From Candidatus Hadersleviella danica (GTDB taxonomy: Bacteria; Chloroflexota; Anaerolineae; Promineifilales; Promineifilaceae): a stretch of 64,000 nt of DNA. Made by a program: the position numbers and the translations under genes. Shown in pieces: positions 53,166 through 62,234 of the stretch. The stretch is taken from positions 1 to 64,000 of the forward strand of contig JADJSZ010000021.1 in assembly GCA_016711405.1 (NCBI GenBank). The letters run 5' to 3'. How positions within the stretch are numbered: position 1 is the stretch's first letter; the number at the start of each line of letters is the position of its first letter. The notes beneath the pieces are model-generated. The model did not search any database and had not been told where the DNA came from. It saw only the letters and a program-made list of their open reading frames with translations.

Positions 53166-53194
53166 TTGACACAAATCCTCCCACTCGCTATGGT
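53166..53194 (+). promoter_or_regulatory. Putative dprA promoter, leaderless arrangement
   Basis: -35 TTGACA (53166-53171), 17-bp spacer CAAATCCTCCCACTCGC, -10 TATGGT (53189-53194). The predicted transcription start falls at about 53201-53202, directly on an in-frame ATG. Confidence 0.55.
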
Positions 53195-53201
53195 TGAAAA
53201 T

Positions 53202-54298
53202 ATGATGGGTCACAGCGAGCAGGACAAATACTGGTTGGGTTTTAACATTGTGGCCGGCATTGGCACGGCCAAACTCCAAGCGTTGTTAGATGCGTTTGGC
53301 ACGGCCGAGGCCGCATGGCACGCCAGCCCCCTCGAGTTAGAGCGGCTCGGGCTAGACCGCCGCGCCCGCGAAAACCTGCTCCACGCCCGCCAAACGGTGG
53401 ATTTAGAGGCCAAACTAACCCAAGTGCGCCGCGCGGGAATTACTCTGTTGCACTGGAACACGGCCGACTACCCCGCTACCTACGCGAAGTACCTATGCCG
53501 CCGCCCGTCCTGTACATGCACGGCCGCCTGACCGAACAAGACCAATTCGCCGTGGCCATTGTCGGCACGCGCAAGCTGACCAGCTATGGCAAGCAGATGG
53601 CGCGAGAGCTGGCCGTGGGGCTGGCGCAGAAAGGCATCACGGTGGTCAGCGGGCTGGCCAAAGGGGTGGATGCGGTGGCGCACCAAGCGGTGCTGGACGC
53701 AGGCGGCCGTACCATCGCCGTCCTCGGCTCGGGCTTAGACCATGTTTACCCGCCCGAAAACCGCGCCTTGGCCAAGCAAATTGCCGAAAGCGGCCGTGGC
53801 GCGGTGATGAGCGAATACGAATTGGGCACGAAACCGCAAGCCAAGAACTTCCCGCCGCGCAATCGCATCATCAGTGGCCTGAGTTTGGGCACAATTGTGG
53901 TGGAAGGAGACATGACCAGCGGAGCGATGATTACGGCCAAGTTCGCCCTCGAGCAAAACCGCGAGGTGTTCGCCGTGCCCGGCTATGTGACCAGCCCCGC
54001 CAGCAGTGGCCCCAATTGGCTCATCCAGCAGGGGGCCAAACTGATTACCAACGTACAGGATGTGTTGGATGAGCTAAAACTGGGCGAACCCGCCGAAAAA
54101 GCGGCCGTGCAGATGGCTCTGCCCACCTCGCCCGAAGAAGCGGAATTGATGCCCTTTCTGACCCGCGAACCCCAGCATGTGGACGACATCGCCCGCACGG
54201 CCGATTTGCCCAGTGCCTATGTCAGCAGTACGCTGATGATGCTGGAGCTGAAAGGGCTGGTGCAACATGTGGGCGGGATGAAATACGCCAAGTTTTAG
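53202..54298 (+). CDS. dprA: DNA-processing protein DprA/Smf (one frameshift)
   Basis: About 365 residues. The N-terminal helical part (FNIVAGIGTAKLQALLDAFG) is followed by a frame break near 53475 (GACTACCCCGCTACC) and then the Rossmann domain: AIVGTRKLTSYGKQMARELA, GITVVSGLAKGVDAVAHQAV, TIAVLGSGLDHVYPPENRAL, FPPRNRIISGLSLGTIVVEG and FAVPGYVTSPASSGPNWLIQ. The C-terminus is a winged helix (DDIARTADLPSAYVSSTLMM). It loads RecA on incoming single-stranded DNA during transformation. The ATG at 53202 is preferred because the -10 box overlaps the earlier ATG at 53190; a TTG at 53148 is unlikely. Confidence 0.93.
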
Positions 54299-54383
54299 GA
54301 TTGCGGATTGCGGAATGGGGATTGCGGATTGATGTCACACTACTCACTAACCACTAACCACTATTCACTAACCACGACTCACT
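54299..54383. repeat. Word-repeat tract (ATTGCGG and ACCACTAACCACT words)
   Basis: Serial GGATTGCGGATTGCGGAAT and ACTCACTAACCACTAACCAC words between dprA and the guanylyltransferase gene. The same ATTGCGG word occurs at 50432-50462 and, complemented, inside metH at 3015-3045. Confidence 0.65.
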
Positions 54384-55473
54384 ATGAAAATTGTGATTTT
54401 TGCAGGCGGCTTCGGCCGTCGTTTATGGCCGATTAGCCTTTCTACCTCGCCCAAGCAGTTTGAGCCGATTATTGGCGACCGCTCCACCATTCAGTTGGCT
54501 GTCGAGCGGGTGTTGGGGCAATATGGGGCGGAGAACATTTTTATCTCCACCAACGAGCGCTACGCCGACATTATTCGCCAACAGTTGCCCGAAATCCCCG
54601 AGCAGAATGTGATTGGGGAGCCGACGCGGCGGGACTTGGCCGCGGCCGTGGGTCTTGCCCTGATGCACTTGGCGCATGTAGGCACGGCCGACGAACCTGT
54701 GGCCATTTTGTGGGGGGACAATTATATGAAGGACGTGGCTCGCTTTGGGCAGGTGGTGGGCACGGCCGAGCGGCTCATCCAGCAAGGGGCGACCAAATTG
54801 GCTTTTATGGGGGAAAGCCCCCGCTTTGCCAACCCCAACTTGGGCTGGATCGAGTTGGGCGAGCAGTTGGGCGAACTAGACGGCCAATCTTACTACCGCT
54901 TTGGCGGGCTGACTTATCGGCCGCCACAAGAAGCGTGTGAGCGGATGTTTGCCAGCGGCAATTGCGTCTGGAACACGGGCTATTTTATTACCACGATTGG
55001 CTATGTTCTCGAGGCGTACCAGAAATACCAGCCCGCCATCTGGGAAAAGCTAAACGCGATTGGGCAGACGATTGGCACGGCCGATTACACGGCCGCGCTC
55101 AACGAAATTTACCCCCAAATCGAATCCATCAGCTTTGACGATGCGATTTTGACCCACCTGAACTTGGACGAAGCATTCGTCTTGCACGCCCCGATGGGCT
55201 GGAGTGACCCCGGCACACTCTACGCCCTCAAAGAAGCCATCAACCCCGACCCATCTGCCAATGTGACCCGTGGTGCTGGTGCGGGAGGATGGTTCGCAGG
55301 ACAGCTTGATTTACAACTACGAACCGCACAAATTGGTCATGGCCGTCGGGCTGGAGGGGATGATTGTCATTAACACCAAGGATGCCATTTTGGTGGTGCA
55401 TAAGGATGACATTCCCAAGGTTAAGAACATTGTGGAAGGGTTTGCGGGGACGGATTTGGAGCGGTTTGGGTAG
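54384..55473 (+). CDS. Mannose-1-phosphate guanylyltransferase-like nucleotidyltransferase (one frameshift)
   Basis: About 363 residues. N-terminal nucleotide site MKIVIFAGGFGRRLWPISLS followed by SPKQFEPIIG and RDLAAAVGLALMHL, as in ManC-type GDP-mannose pyrophosphorylases. Later LGWIELGEQLGEL, NCVWNTGYFITTIGYVLEAY and FVLHAPMGWSDPGTLYALKE. The frame breaks near 55270 and resumes with LIYNYEPHKLVMAVGLEGMI and ILVVHKDDIPKVKNIV. It makes GDP-mannose (or a related sugar nucleotide) for surface glycans. There is no fused isomerase domain. The start follows word repeats without a Shine-Dalgarno. Confidence 0.88.
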
Positions 55474-55544
55474 GGGCAACCCTTGTGGTTGCCCTTAGTC
55501 ATGGGCATAACAGAACAGAGGGCAGGCACAAGGCCAGCCCCTAC
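55470..55544. repeat. Dispersed double-hairpin repeat (GTAGGGGC...CCCCTAC family), copy 3
   Basis: GTAGGGGCAACCCTTGTGGT followed by TGCCC, and GGGCAGGCACAAGGCCAGCC followed by CCTAC. It begins within the stop codon of the upstream gene. AGCACTCAGCACT word repeats follow until the topA ATG. Confidence 0.8.
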
Positions 55545-55578
55545 TTCAGCACTCAGCACTTTCAACTCAGCACTCACT

Positions 55579-58080
55579 ATGGATTCAATCGAAGGCTATT
55601 GCCTCAAATGTAAAGAAAAACGGCCGATGCTCAACCCGCAAGCGGAGTGGGCGGCCAATGGTTCGCCTGCTACGCGGGGGACGTGTTCGGTTTGTGGCAC
55701 AAACATGTATTTGCGGGGCATGACGGCCGCGCATGAATCGCTCCCCAAGCCCGAAGCGACGGCCGCGCCTGCCAAAAAGACGGCCGCCAAAACAACAACC
55801 AAGAAGCCGGCCGCCAGCAAAGGCAAAACGGCCGCTAAAACCCCATCCAAAACAGCGGCCAAGAGCAGTGCCACGAAAAGCGTGGCCAAGCCAGCGGCCA
55901 AAAGTGCCGCCCCGGCCAGCAACGTGCGCCGCTCGGGCAAGCTGGTGGTGGTGGAATCCCCAGCCAAGGCCAAGACGATTGGCAAGTATTTGGGCAAAGG
56001 GTACACCGTCAAATCAAGCGTGGGGCATGTGCGCGATTTGCTCAAATCGCGGCTGAGTGTGGATGTGGAGAACAATTTTGAGCCAGATTACCGCGTCTCG
56101 AACGACAAGCGCAAGGTGGTGCAGGAGCTAAAAGAAGCGGCCGAACGCGCCTCCGAAATCTACCTCGCCACCGACCCCGACCGCGAAGGGGAGGCGATTG
56201 CGTGGCATGTGATGGAAGCGGCCGAGATGGAACCCGGCCGCACCCAGCGCGTCGTCTTCCAAGAAATTACCAAAAACGCCATCTTGAAGGCGTTTGAGAA
56301 CCCTCGGCCGATAGACATGCAACGGGTGGATGCCCAGCAAGCGCGGCGCATTTTAGACCGGCTCGTGGGGTATAAGCTCAGCCCGTTGCTGTGGCGCAAG
56401 GTGCGCGGCCGTTTGTCGGCGGGGCGGGTGCAATCGGTGGCGGTGCGCTTGGTGGTGGAGCGGGAGCGGGAAATTGAGGCGTTTGAGCCTGTCGAGTATT
56501 GGACGCTCGAGGCGAATTTGAGCCAGCCGAGCAAGGCCAAGGTGAAACCACGGCCGTATTTCCCCGCCAAACTGTGGCGGCTGAACGGCGAAGAACCCGC
56601 CCTGCACAGCGAAGCGGACGTGACCCCCCATTTATCCGTTTTGGAGCGGGCGACATGGACGGTGGGCGAGGTGAAATTGGGCACGCGCCAGCGCAACCCA
56701 GCCGCCCCCTTCACGACGAGTACGTTGCAACAGGAAGCATCGCGCAAATTGGGCTTTGGCACGAGCAAAACGATGCGGATTGCCCAACAGCTATACGAAG
56801 GGGTGGATATTGGCGACGAGGGCACGACGGGTCTCATCACTTACATGAGAACGGACAGCGTCAGCGTGTCGCAGGAGGCGCAAGCGGAGGCGCAACGGTA
56901 TATTGACCAACGGTACGGCCGTGAGTTTCGCCCCGACCAGCCGCCCATCTACCGCACCAAATCGAAGACGGCGCAAGAGGCGCATGAGGCTGTACGGCCG
57001 ACTGCGGTCATGCGTTCGCCCAGTCAATTGCGCAACAATCTTTCCCGCGACCAAATTCGGTTATATGAGTTGATTTGGTTGCGCTTTGTGGCCAGCCAAA
57101 TGGCTCCGGCCGTTTATGACACGGTGCGGGCAGAGATTTATGCGGGGGAGGCGAAGGTGGCGGTGAGTAAACGGCCGTATCATTTCCGGGCAACGGGTTC
57201 GACCCTGCGCTTTGCGGGCTTTTTGGCCGTCTATGAAGAGACCGCTCCTGAAGACCGCCCCGAAGATGACCAGACGCAAGTGCCCAGTGATTTGACGGCC
57301 AACGAGTTGTTAGATTTGCTGGAACTGCTCCCCCAACAACATTTTACCCAGCCGCCACCCCGTTTTAGCGAGGCGACGCTGGTGAAGGCTCTCGAGGAAA
57401 ATGGGGTGGGACGGCCGTCTACCTACGCCTCAATTATTGAGACAGTGCAACACAGAGGGTATGTGGAAGCGGCCGAAAAACGGCTCGTGCCGACCGACAC
57501 GGGGCGGCTGGTGAACGATTTGCTGGTGGATTATTTCCCCGATGTGCTGTCGGTGGATTTTACGGCGCGGTTGGAAGATGAGCTGGATGCCATTGCCCAC
57601 GGCGACAAGGAGTGGGTTCCTGTCATTGATGGCTTTTACCGCAATTTTGTGGAGCGGTTGGCGGTGGCGGATGAGCAGTTGGAGAAGGTTGACCTGAAGA
57701 CAGAGCCAGAATTTGTCGGCCGTGATTGCCCGACGTGTGAGGTGGGGCAGTTGGTGTATCGGGAGGGGCGATTCGGCCGTTTTATCGGCTGTAATCGGTT
57801 CCCTACCTGCCGCCACACCGAACAGATTTTGGTTCGCACAGGGGTGACTTGTGCGAGAGGGGGGGAGATTATCGAGAAGAAGACGCGCAAGGGGAAGACG
57901 TTCTACGGCTGTGTGCGCTATCCCGAATGTTCGTTTACGAGTTGGAAACCCCCCGTTTCGGCCGATGAGCAAGGCATTTGGGTGCAGGTGAATAAGGCGA
58001 CGACGGAGTGTGTGGCGTGTGGGTTTGGGGTGGAGCCGAAGGTGGAGGAGAAGAAGGGGAAGGGGAAAAGTAAGAAGTAA
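55579..58080 (+). CDS. topA: DNA topoisomerase I with N-terminal zinc-ribbon and Lys/Ala-rich segment
   Basis: Encodes 833 residues. The in-frame extension to 55483 is translated repeat, so the ATG at 55579 is used. Residues 1-50 are a small zinc ribbon (GYCLKCKEKRPML, GTCSVCGTNMYLRGM) of the DUF5679 kind. Residues about 55-115 are a histone-like AKTAAKTPSK-rich linker. Then TOPRIM: KLVVVESPAKAKTIGKYLGK, ATDPDREGEAIAW. Core: QARRILDRLVGYKLSPLLWR, SAGRVQSVAVRLVVERERE, and the active-site Tyr in GLITYMRTDS. C-terminal zinc fingers CPTCEVGQLVYREGRFGRFI and CARGGEIIEKKTRKGKTFYG. It relaxes negative supercoils. Intact. Confidence 0.96.
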   Translation: MDSIEGYCLKCKEKRPMLNPQAEWAANGSPATRGTCSVCGTNMYLRGMTAAHESLPKPEATAAPAKKTAAKTTTKKPAASKGKTAAKTPSKTAAKSSATKSVAKPAAKSAAPASNVRRSGKLVVVESPAKAKTIGKYLGKGYTVKSSVGHVRDLLKSRLSVDVENNFEPDYRVSNDKRKVVQELKEAAERASEIYLATDPDREGEAIAWHVMEAAEMEPGRTQRVVFQEITKNAILKAFENPRPIDMQRVDAQQARRILDRLVGYKLSPLLWRKVRGRLSAGRVQSVAVRLVVEREREIEAFEPVEYWTLEANLSQPSKAKVKPRPYFPAKLWRLNGEEPALHSEADVTPHLSVLERATWTVGEVKLGTRQRNPAAPFTTSTLQQEASRKLGFGTSKTMRIAQQLYEGVDIGDEGTTGLITYMRTDSVSVSQEAQAEAQRYIDQRYGREFRPDQPPIYRTKSKTAQEAHEAVRPTAVMRSPSQLRNNLSRDQIRLYELIWLRFVASQMAPAVYDTVRAEIYAGEAKVAVSKRPYHFRATGSTLRFAGFLAVYEETAPEDRPEDDQTQVPSDLTANELLDLLELLPQQHFTQPPPRFSEATLVKALEENGVGRPSTYASIIETVQHRGYVEAAEKRLVPTDTGRLVNDLLVDYFPDVLSVDFTARLEDELDAIAHGDKEWVPVIDGFYRNFVERLAVADEQLEKVDLKTEPEFVGRDCPTCEVGQLVYREGRFGRFIGCNRFPTCRHTEQILVRTGVTCARGGEIIEKKTRKGKTFYGCVRYPECSFTSWKPPVSADEQGIWVQVNKATTECVACGFGVEPKVEEKKGKGKSKK

Positions 58081-58222
58081 AAAGTTTAAGGGGGGGATGG
58101 GAGGGGCGTGAAAAATGAGAATTGAATAGTGAAAAGAGTGTCGAATTGGTGTATTGTTCAAGCCAAACGCCATGTAGCCATCTCACAATTACCGAGGTTT
58201 GCGGCCAATCGGAGAACAAACC

Positions 58223-60037
58223 GTGTTTCACTATTTCGCCATTCGGTCTGACCAACTCCCCTATCTCGTTCCTTATTTTCTTTCGGCCGCCTTAATGCTG
58301 GCCATGTTGGCCTATCTGTGGCGGCAACGAGCCAATCCCTTAGCCAGATATTATGGCTGGGTCATTGTGGCGCAATTTGTTTCCACAGTGGCCTATGTGC
58401 TGGAAATTGCGGCCGATGAATTGGCCATCAAGGCCTTTTGGGATGACCTGCAATGGGAACCTGTCGCTGGTAGGCATCCTCGGTGTCTATTTTACGCTCC
58501 ATGTCGTTGAACGGCCGCCGCGTAACCCCTCCGCTTTTGGGTAGCCATTGCCAGCGTCCCCGTTGTTTTTTCTGTTCTGATTGCTACCAATTCATGGACA
58601 GAACTAGTGCGAACAAACTCCGTAGTACTCCCTGCCGAGCCATTTTCTGTTTTCACCTATACCTTCACCCCTATCACTTACCTTTATAGCGTTTTTTACC
58701 TATTGGGGCTTGGTTTTGTAACCATCGGCTTGCTCGTTGCCCATGTGCGCCGCACCGATTCTACTTATCGCAGTCAAGCGATTATCATTTTAATCGGGGT
58801 ATCGGTACCCATTATCACAGGGCTGTTTCCCGTTTTGGGCATTTCGCTGATGGCCCAGCGCGATATAACGCCAATTGCTTTTGCCATTAGCAATGTCATT
58901 GTGGCGTGGGGATTGTTGCGTTACCGCCTGTTCGATTTGGTTCCCATTGCTCGGGATAAGGTGTTTGAGAACATCCCGCAGGCAGTCATTGTGTTAGATA
59001 TGCAGTTGCGGGTGGTGGATGTCAACCCAGCAGGGGTGTTGCTGATTGGGCAGGAGAAGCAGGTGGCTATCGGCCGTGATGTGCGCGATGTACTGGCTCC
59101 TTGGTTCCATGTTTTAGAGCGCTATTTGCCTTTTACTGGGGCAATTTCTGATGAGTTTGAGGTGGGGCAAGGGGCTGAACGCCGCTTTTTTGCGCTGAGT
59201 ATTACCCCGATTTTCGGCCGTGACGAGACCCAAGCGGGCTGGATAGCCATTCTACGCAACATTACCGAACGTCGTCTCGCCAACGAACAGTTACGCCAGC
59301 AATCGGCCGAGCTTTTGGTGGCCAAGGAGATAGCCGAACAAGCCAACCACATCAAATCCCAATTTTTGGCCAGCATGAGCCACGAATTGCGCACCCCACT
59401 CAACGCCATTATCAACTTTACCGAAATGGTGGCCATGGGCATGATTGGCCCCATCGCCGACGAACAAGCGGATTTGCTCAACCAATCCCTCGCAAGCTCC
59501 CGCCACCTGCTCAACTTGATTAACGATGTGCTGGACATTAGCAAAATCCAATCGGGCAAACTGAGCTTATTTGTGGAACACGATGTCGTGTTGAAAGAGG
59601 AGTTGACCTTTGTCTTGGCCCTGATTGAGCCGATGCTTCACGGCCGTCCCATTCAACTCGTCACCGAGATTGACCCGGACCTACCCATCATGTCGGGCGA
59701 TAAACGGCGCATTCGCCAAATTTTGCTCAATTTGCTTTCCAATGCCGCCAAATTCACCGATGAGGGTACAATTACGCTCCGTATCCAAAATCAGGGGGAG
59801 CAGGTTTTGCTAACGGTCATTGATGAGGGTCTCGGCATTTCGCCACAGATGCAAACGACGATTTTTGAGCCGTTTGTGCAGACCGAAGATGGCGTTAAAC
59901 AAGCGGAAGGTACGGGGCTAGGATTGCCCATTACCAAGAGTTTGGCCGAAGCTCATGGCGGCCGTATCTGGTTAGAAAGCACCTTAGGCCAAGGTTCCGC
60001 ATTTTACGTGGCCTTGCCTATCAAGCGCGAGCCATAA
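58223..60037 (+). CDS. Sensor histidine kinase with 7TM input, PAS, HisKA and HATPase domains (frameshifted)
   Basis: About 605 residues across breaks near 58460 and between 58540 and 58605. The GTG at 58223 follows CGGAGAACAAACC. The N-terminal part is a multi-helix membrane sensor (YLVPYFLSAALMLAMLAYLW to NVIVAWGLLRYRLFDLVPIA). PAS: VFENIPQAVIVLDMQLRVVD. HisKA with phospho-His: FLASMSHELRTPLNAIINFT. HATPase boxes: RQILLNLLSNAAKFTDEG (N), VIDEGLGISPQ (G1), GTGLGLPITKSLAEAHGGRI (G2). Two stand-alone receiver proteins follow on the same strand and are its likely partners. The signal is unknown. Confidence 0.9.
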
Positions 60038-60063
60038 TTTGGGGCAGATTTTAGGAATCCACC

Positions 60064-60471
60064 ATGTTTGAGGACACCGCTTTTTTGTATGTCGAAGATG
60101 ATGCTCCCAGCCGCCAAGTGATGAACTTGGTGATGAAGCGCATCATGCAAGTGCCCCATTTGGCAACGTTCCAAGATAGCATTGATTTCATAGCGCGACT
60201 GAAAGCCTTAGACCCACCCCCCACCGTTTTTTTGCTGGATATCCATATCCAACCACACGATGGCTTTGCCATGCTCCAGATGATTCGCCAAGAGCCACAA
60301 TTTGCTACGGCCAAAATTATCGCCCTAACGGCCAGTGTGATGAACGAAGAAGTGGCTCAATTGCGCGTCAGTGGGTTTGATGGCGCCATTAGCAAACCCT
60401 TGAATGTGATAGTTTTTCCTGAACTCATCCGCCAAATTGTGGCAGGTGAGGCTGTGTGGTTTATTCAATAA
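60064..60471 (+). CDS. Single-domain response regulator (receiver) 1
   Basis: Encodes 135 residues, a receiver domain only. Acidic pair FLYVEDDAPS, phospho-acceptor Asp in TVFLLDIHIQPHDGFAML, Thr in IIALTASVMNEE and Lys in GAISKPLNVI. It has no output domain, so it would act by protein contact or phosphotransfer, like CheY or Spo0F. It starts 26 bp after the histidine kinase stop and probably shares its transcript. Confidence 0.93.
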   Translation: MFEDTAFLYVEDDAPSRQVMNLVMKRIMQVPHLATFQDSIDFIARLKALDPPPTVFLLDIHIQPHDGFAMLQMIRQEPQFATAKIIALTASVMNEEVAQLRVSGFDGAISKPLNVIVFPELIRQIVAGEAVWFIQ

Positions 60472-60477
60472 ACAGTA

Positions 60478-60610
60478 TGGTTCGTGCATGGCTCTCGGGC
60501 GAGCCTCTTTACAAATTTTGACTAGGGACTGGGGATTTGGGACACTTATAACCTCGATTCCCTTGTCCCCAGTCCCCCGTCTGAAATTGCCAAGAGGGGG
60601 TGAACCATGC
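60478..60610. repeat. GACTGGGGAC-type dispersed hairpin, copy D
   Basis: ATGGTTCGTGCATGGCTCTC, TTTACAAATTTTGACTAGG, GACTGGGGATTTGGGAC on the left; CCCTTGTCCCCAGTCCC, CGTCTGAAATTGCC and GGTGAACCATGC on the right. Outer ATGGTTC/GAACCAT arms pair. It lies between the two receiver genes. Confidence 0.75.
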
Positions 60611-60639
60611 CCAATAAACAGATTTAGGAAGGTCTACGG

Positions 60640-61056
60640 ATGAGTACGCTGAAAGGCAAACGCATTTTTATCGTTGAAGATAATCTGACCAATATGGCCG
60701 TCTTTGCCACTGCTTTGCGGCGGGAAGGGGCAGAAATTATTCAAGATAGCTGGAATACAGGTTCGGTAGACCTTTTAATCCAAAATTTGCCTGTGGATTT
60801 AATCATCCTTGATTTAATGCTCCGCCGAGGGCTGAGTGGGTATGATACGATTACGGCCGTTAAAGCCCACCCAGAGCTGGCTCATATCCCCGTAGTCGCC
60901 ATTAGTTCGCTGGATGCAGAAACAGAAATTCCCAAAGCCAAAGAAAAGGGGTTTATTGGGTTTATCAGCAAACCGATTAATTTATTGCAATTTCCCAAGC
61001 AAATTGCGGCCTGTATTGAGGGGCAAGAAGTGTGGGTGACGAGCCACTCCCGTTAA
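60640..61056 (+). CDS. Single-domain response regulator (receiver) 2
   Basis: Encodes 138 residues. Receiver motifs: IFIVEDNLTNMAVFATAL (acidic pocket), VDLIILDLMLRRGLSGYD (phospho-Asp), VVAISSLDAETEIP (Ser at the Thr position) and GFISKPINLLQFP (Lys). No output domain. The ATG lies 30 bp after the hairpin repeat, which may act as an expression divider between the two receivers. It is similar in length and layout to receiver 1 but clearly diverged in sequence. Confidence 0.92.
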   Translation: MSTLKGKRIFIVEDNLTNMAVFATALRREGAEIIQDSWNTGSVDLLIQNLPVDLIILDLMLRRGLSGYDTITAVKAHPELAHIPVVAISSLDAETEIPKAKEKGFIGFISKPINLLQFPKQIAACIEGQEVWVTSHSR

Positions 61057-61334
61057 GGTCGTTGCCAAAAAACAATTATCCAATCAGGTTAAAATCAGCA
61101 CGAATTTTACGAATTACACGAAATGGATTCGAGAAAATTCGTGTAATTCGTGAAATTCGTGTTTAAAAATCCTTCACCCCACAAGGGTGCGCCCCTACCA
61201 GCAAAAAAAGATTTGCCAATCAATCAGGCCACATAATTCTTTCTGTAAGTTCGGCTGAATAAAATGGAAAGGGTTGGCCAACTGGAGCCATTTCCCCATT
61301 TAACTCATCTAAAATTTAGGGAGAATAAATAAAC
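61057..61334. other. Intergenic region with word-repeat hairpin
   Basis: At 61099-61161 CACGAATTTTACGAATTACA on the left pairs with TGTAATTCGTGAAATTCGTG on the right. A short ACCCCACAAGGGTGCGCCCC (near 61180) recalls the GTAGGGGC repeat family. No gene is seen. Confidence 0.6.
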
Positions 61335-62090
61335 ATGATTTCGCAGAATCTGGTGAAACGGTTGCGCGAGGCGCACAAAATTGTGGTCATGACAGGGGCA
61401 GGGGTCTCGGCCGAGAGTGGCGTGCCCACCTTTCGGGATGCACAAACGGGGCTGTGGGCGAAATATGACCCCACCGAATTAGCCAGCCCAGAAGCATTTG
61501 CCCGCCAGCCCAAACTGGTGTGGGACTGGTATAAATGGCGTTATGGGCTGGTCACGGCCGTTTCCCCCAACCCCGCCCACTACGCCTTGGCCGAAATGGC
61601 TCACCTCGTCCCCCACTTCACGCTCATCACCCAAAACATAGACAATTTACACCAGATAGCGGGGAGCGAAGGGGTGATTGAGCTACACGGCAACATTCGG
61701 CGCACCAAATGTTCGGCCAAAGGGCACATCTTCCCCGGCTGGCCCGATGACACGGCCGTTCAGCCCCCCCTCTGCGCCGTGTGTGGCTCCCCCATGCGCC
61801 CCGATGTGGTCTGGTTTGGCGAATCGTTGCCGCGCCACGAGTTGGAGGCGGCCACAACGGCCACTTTGCAAGCAGATGTCTTTTTCTCGGTGGGAACTTC
61901 TTCGCAGGTGTATCCAGCGGCCGCGCTGACTGTGGAAGCCATCAAAAAGGGGGCGACTGTCATCGAAATCAATCCCCACCCCACCCCGCTCACACCCCAT
62001 GTGACATTTTCGTTGGCCGCCCCTGCGGGGGAAGTGTTGCCCCAATTGCTGGCCGAAGTTTGGGAGCGTGCGGCCGTGGCGACCGCCTAA
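61335..62090 (+). CDS. Sir2-family NAD-dependent protein deacylase (CobB-like)
   Basis: Encodes 251 residues. TAGGGAGAATAAATAAAC precedes the ATG. Sirtuin motifs: VVMTGAGVSAESGVPTFRD (NAD loop), LITQNIDNLHQIAG, catalytic His in VIELHGNIRRTKC, a Cys pair CAVCGS, RPDVVWFGESLP and VGTSSQVYPAA. The Tyr-x-x-Arg pattern in DWYKWRYGL matches the acyl-pocket residues of class III sirtuins (CobB, SIRT5), which also remove succinyl or malonyl groups; this is inferred from motif position. It stands alone and ends at a clear terminator. Confidence 0.94.
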   Translation: MISQNLVKRLREAHKIVVMTGAGVSAESGVPTFRDAQTGLWAKYDPTELASPEAFARQPKLVWDWYKWRYGLVTAVSPNPAHYALAEMAHLVPHFTLITQNIDNLHQIAGSEGVIELHGNIRRTKCSAKGHIFPGWPDDTAVQPPLCAVCGSPMRPDVVWFGESLPRHELEAATTATLQADVFFSVGTSSQVYPAAALTVEAIKKGATVIEINPHPTPLTPHVTFSLAAPAGEVLPQLLAEVWERAAVATA

Positions 62091-62115
62091 AATTTGCCCG
62101 CGCCATCTGGCCGCC

Positions 62116-62155
62116 AGACCTGTGAGTTTTCTAAATCCTCACAGGTCTTTTTTTT
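62116..62155 (+). terminator. Terminator after the sirtuin gene
   Basis: AGACCTGTGAG (62116-62126) pairs with CTCACAGGTCT (62138-62148), followed by eight T. Confidence 0.9.
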
Positions 62156-62160
62156 ACCTC

Positions 62161-62193
62161 TTGACAACTGACTCTCGGTCATTTACATACTAT
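62161..62193 (+). promoter_or_regulatory. Putative promoter and TetR operator upstream of second tetR
   Basis: TTGACA at 62161-62166, with weak -10 candidates TACATA (17-bp spacing) or TACTAT. A dyad TGACTCTCGGTCA (62169-62181) lies between them and resembles the TGACCAATCGGTCA operator at 39705. Autoregulation is a guess from position. Confidence 0.35.
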
Positions 62194-62234
62194 GGGTCGT
62201 TAGTTGAAGTAAAACCCTTTACTGGACAAATAAG

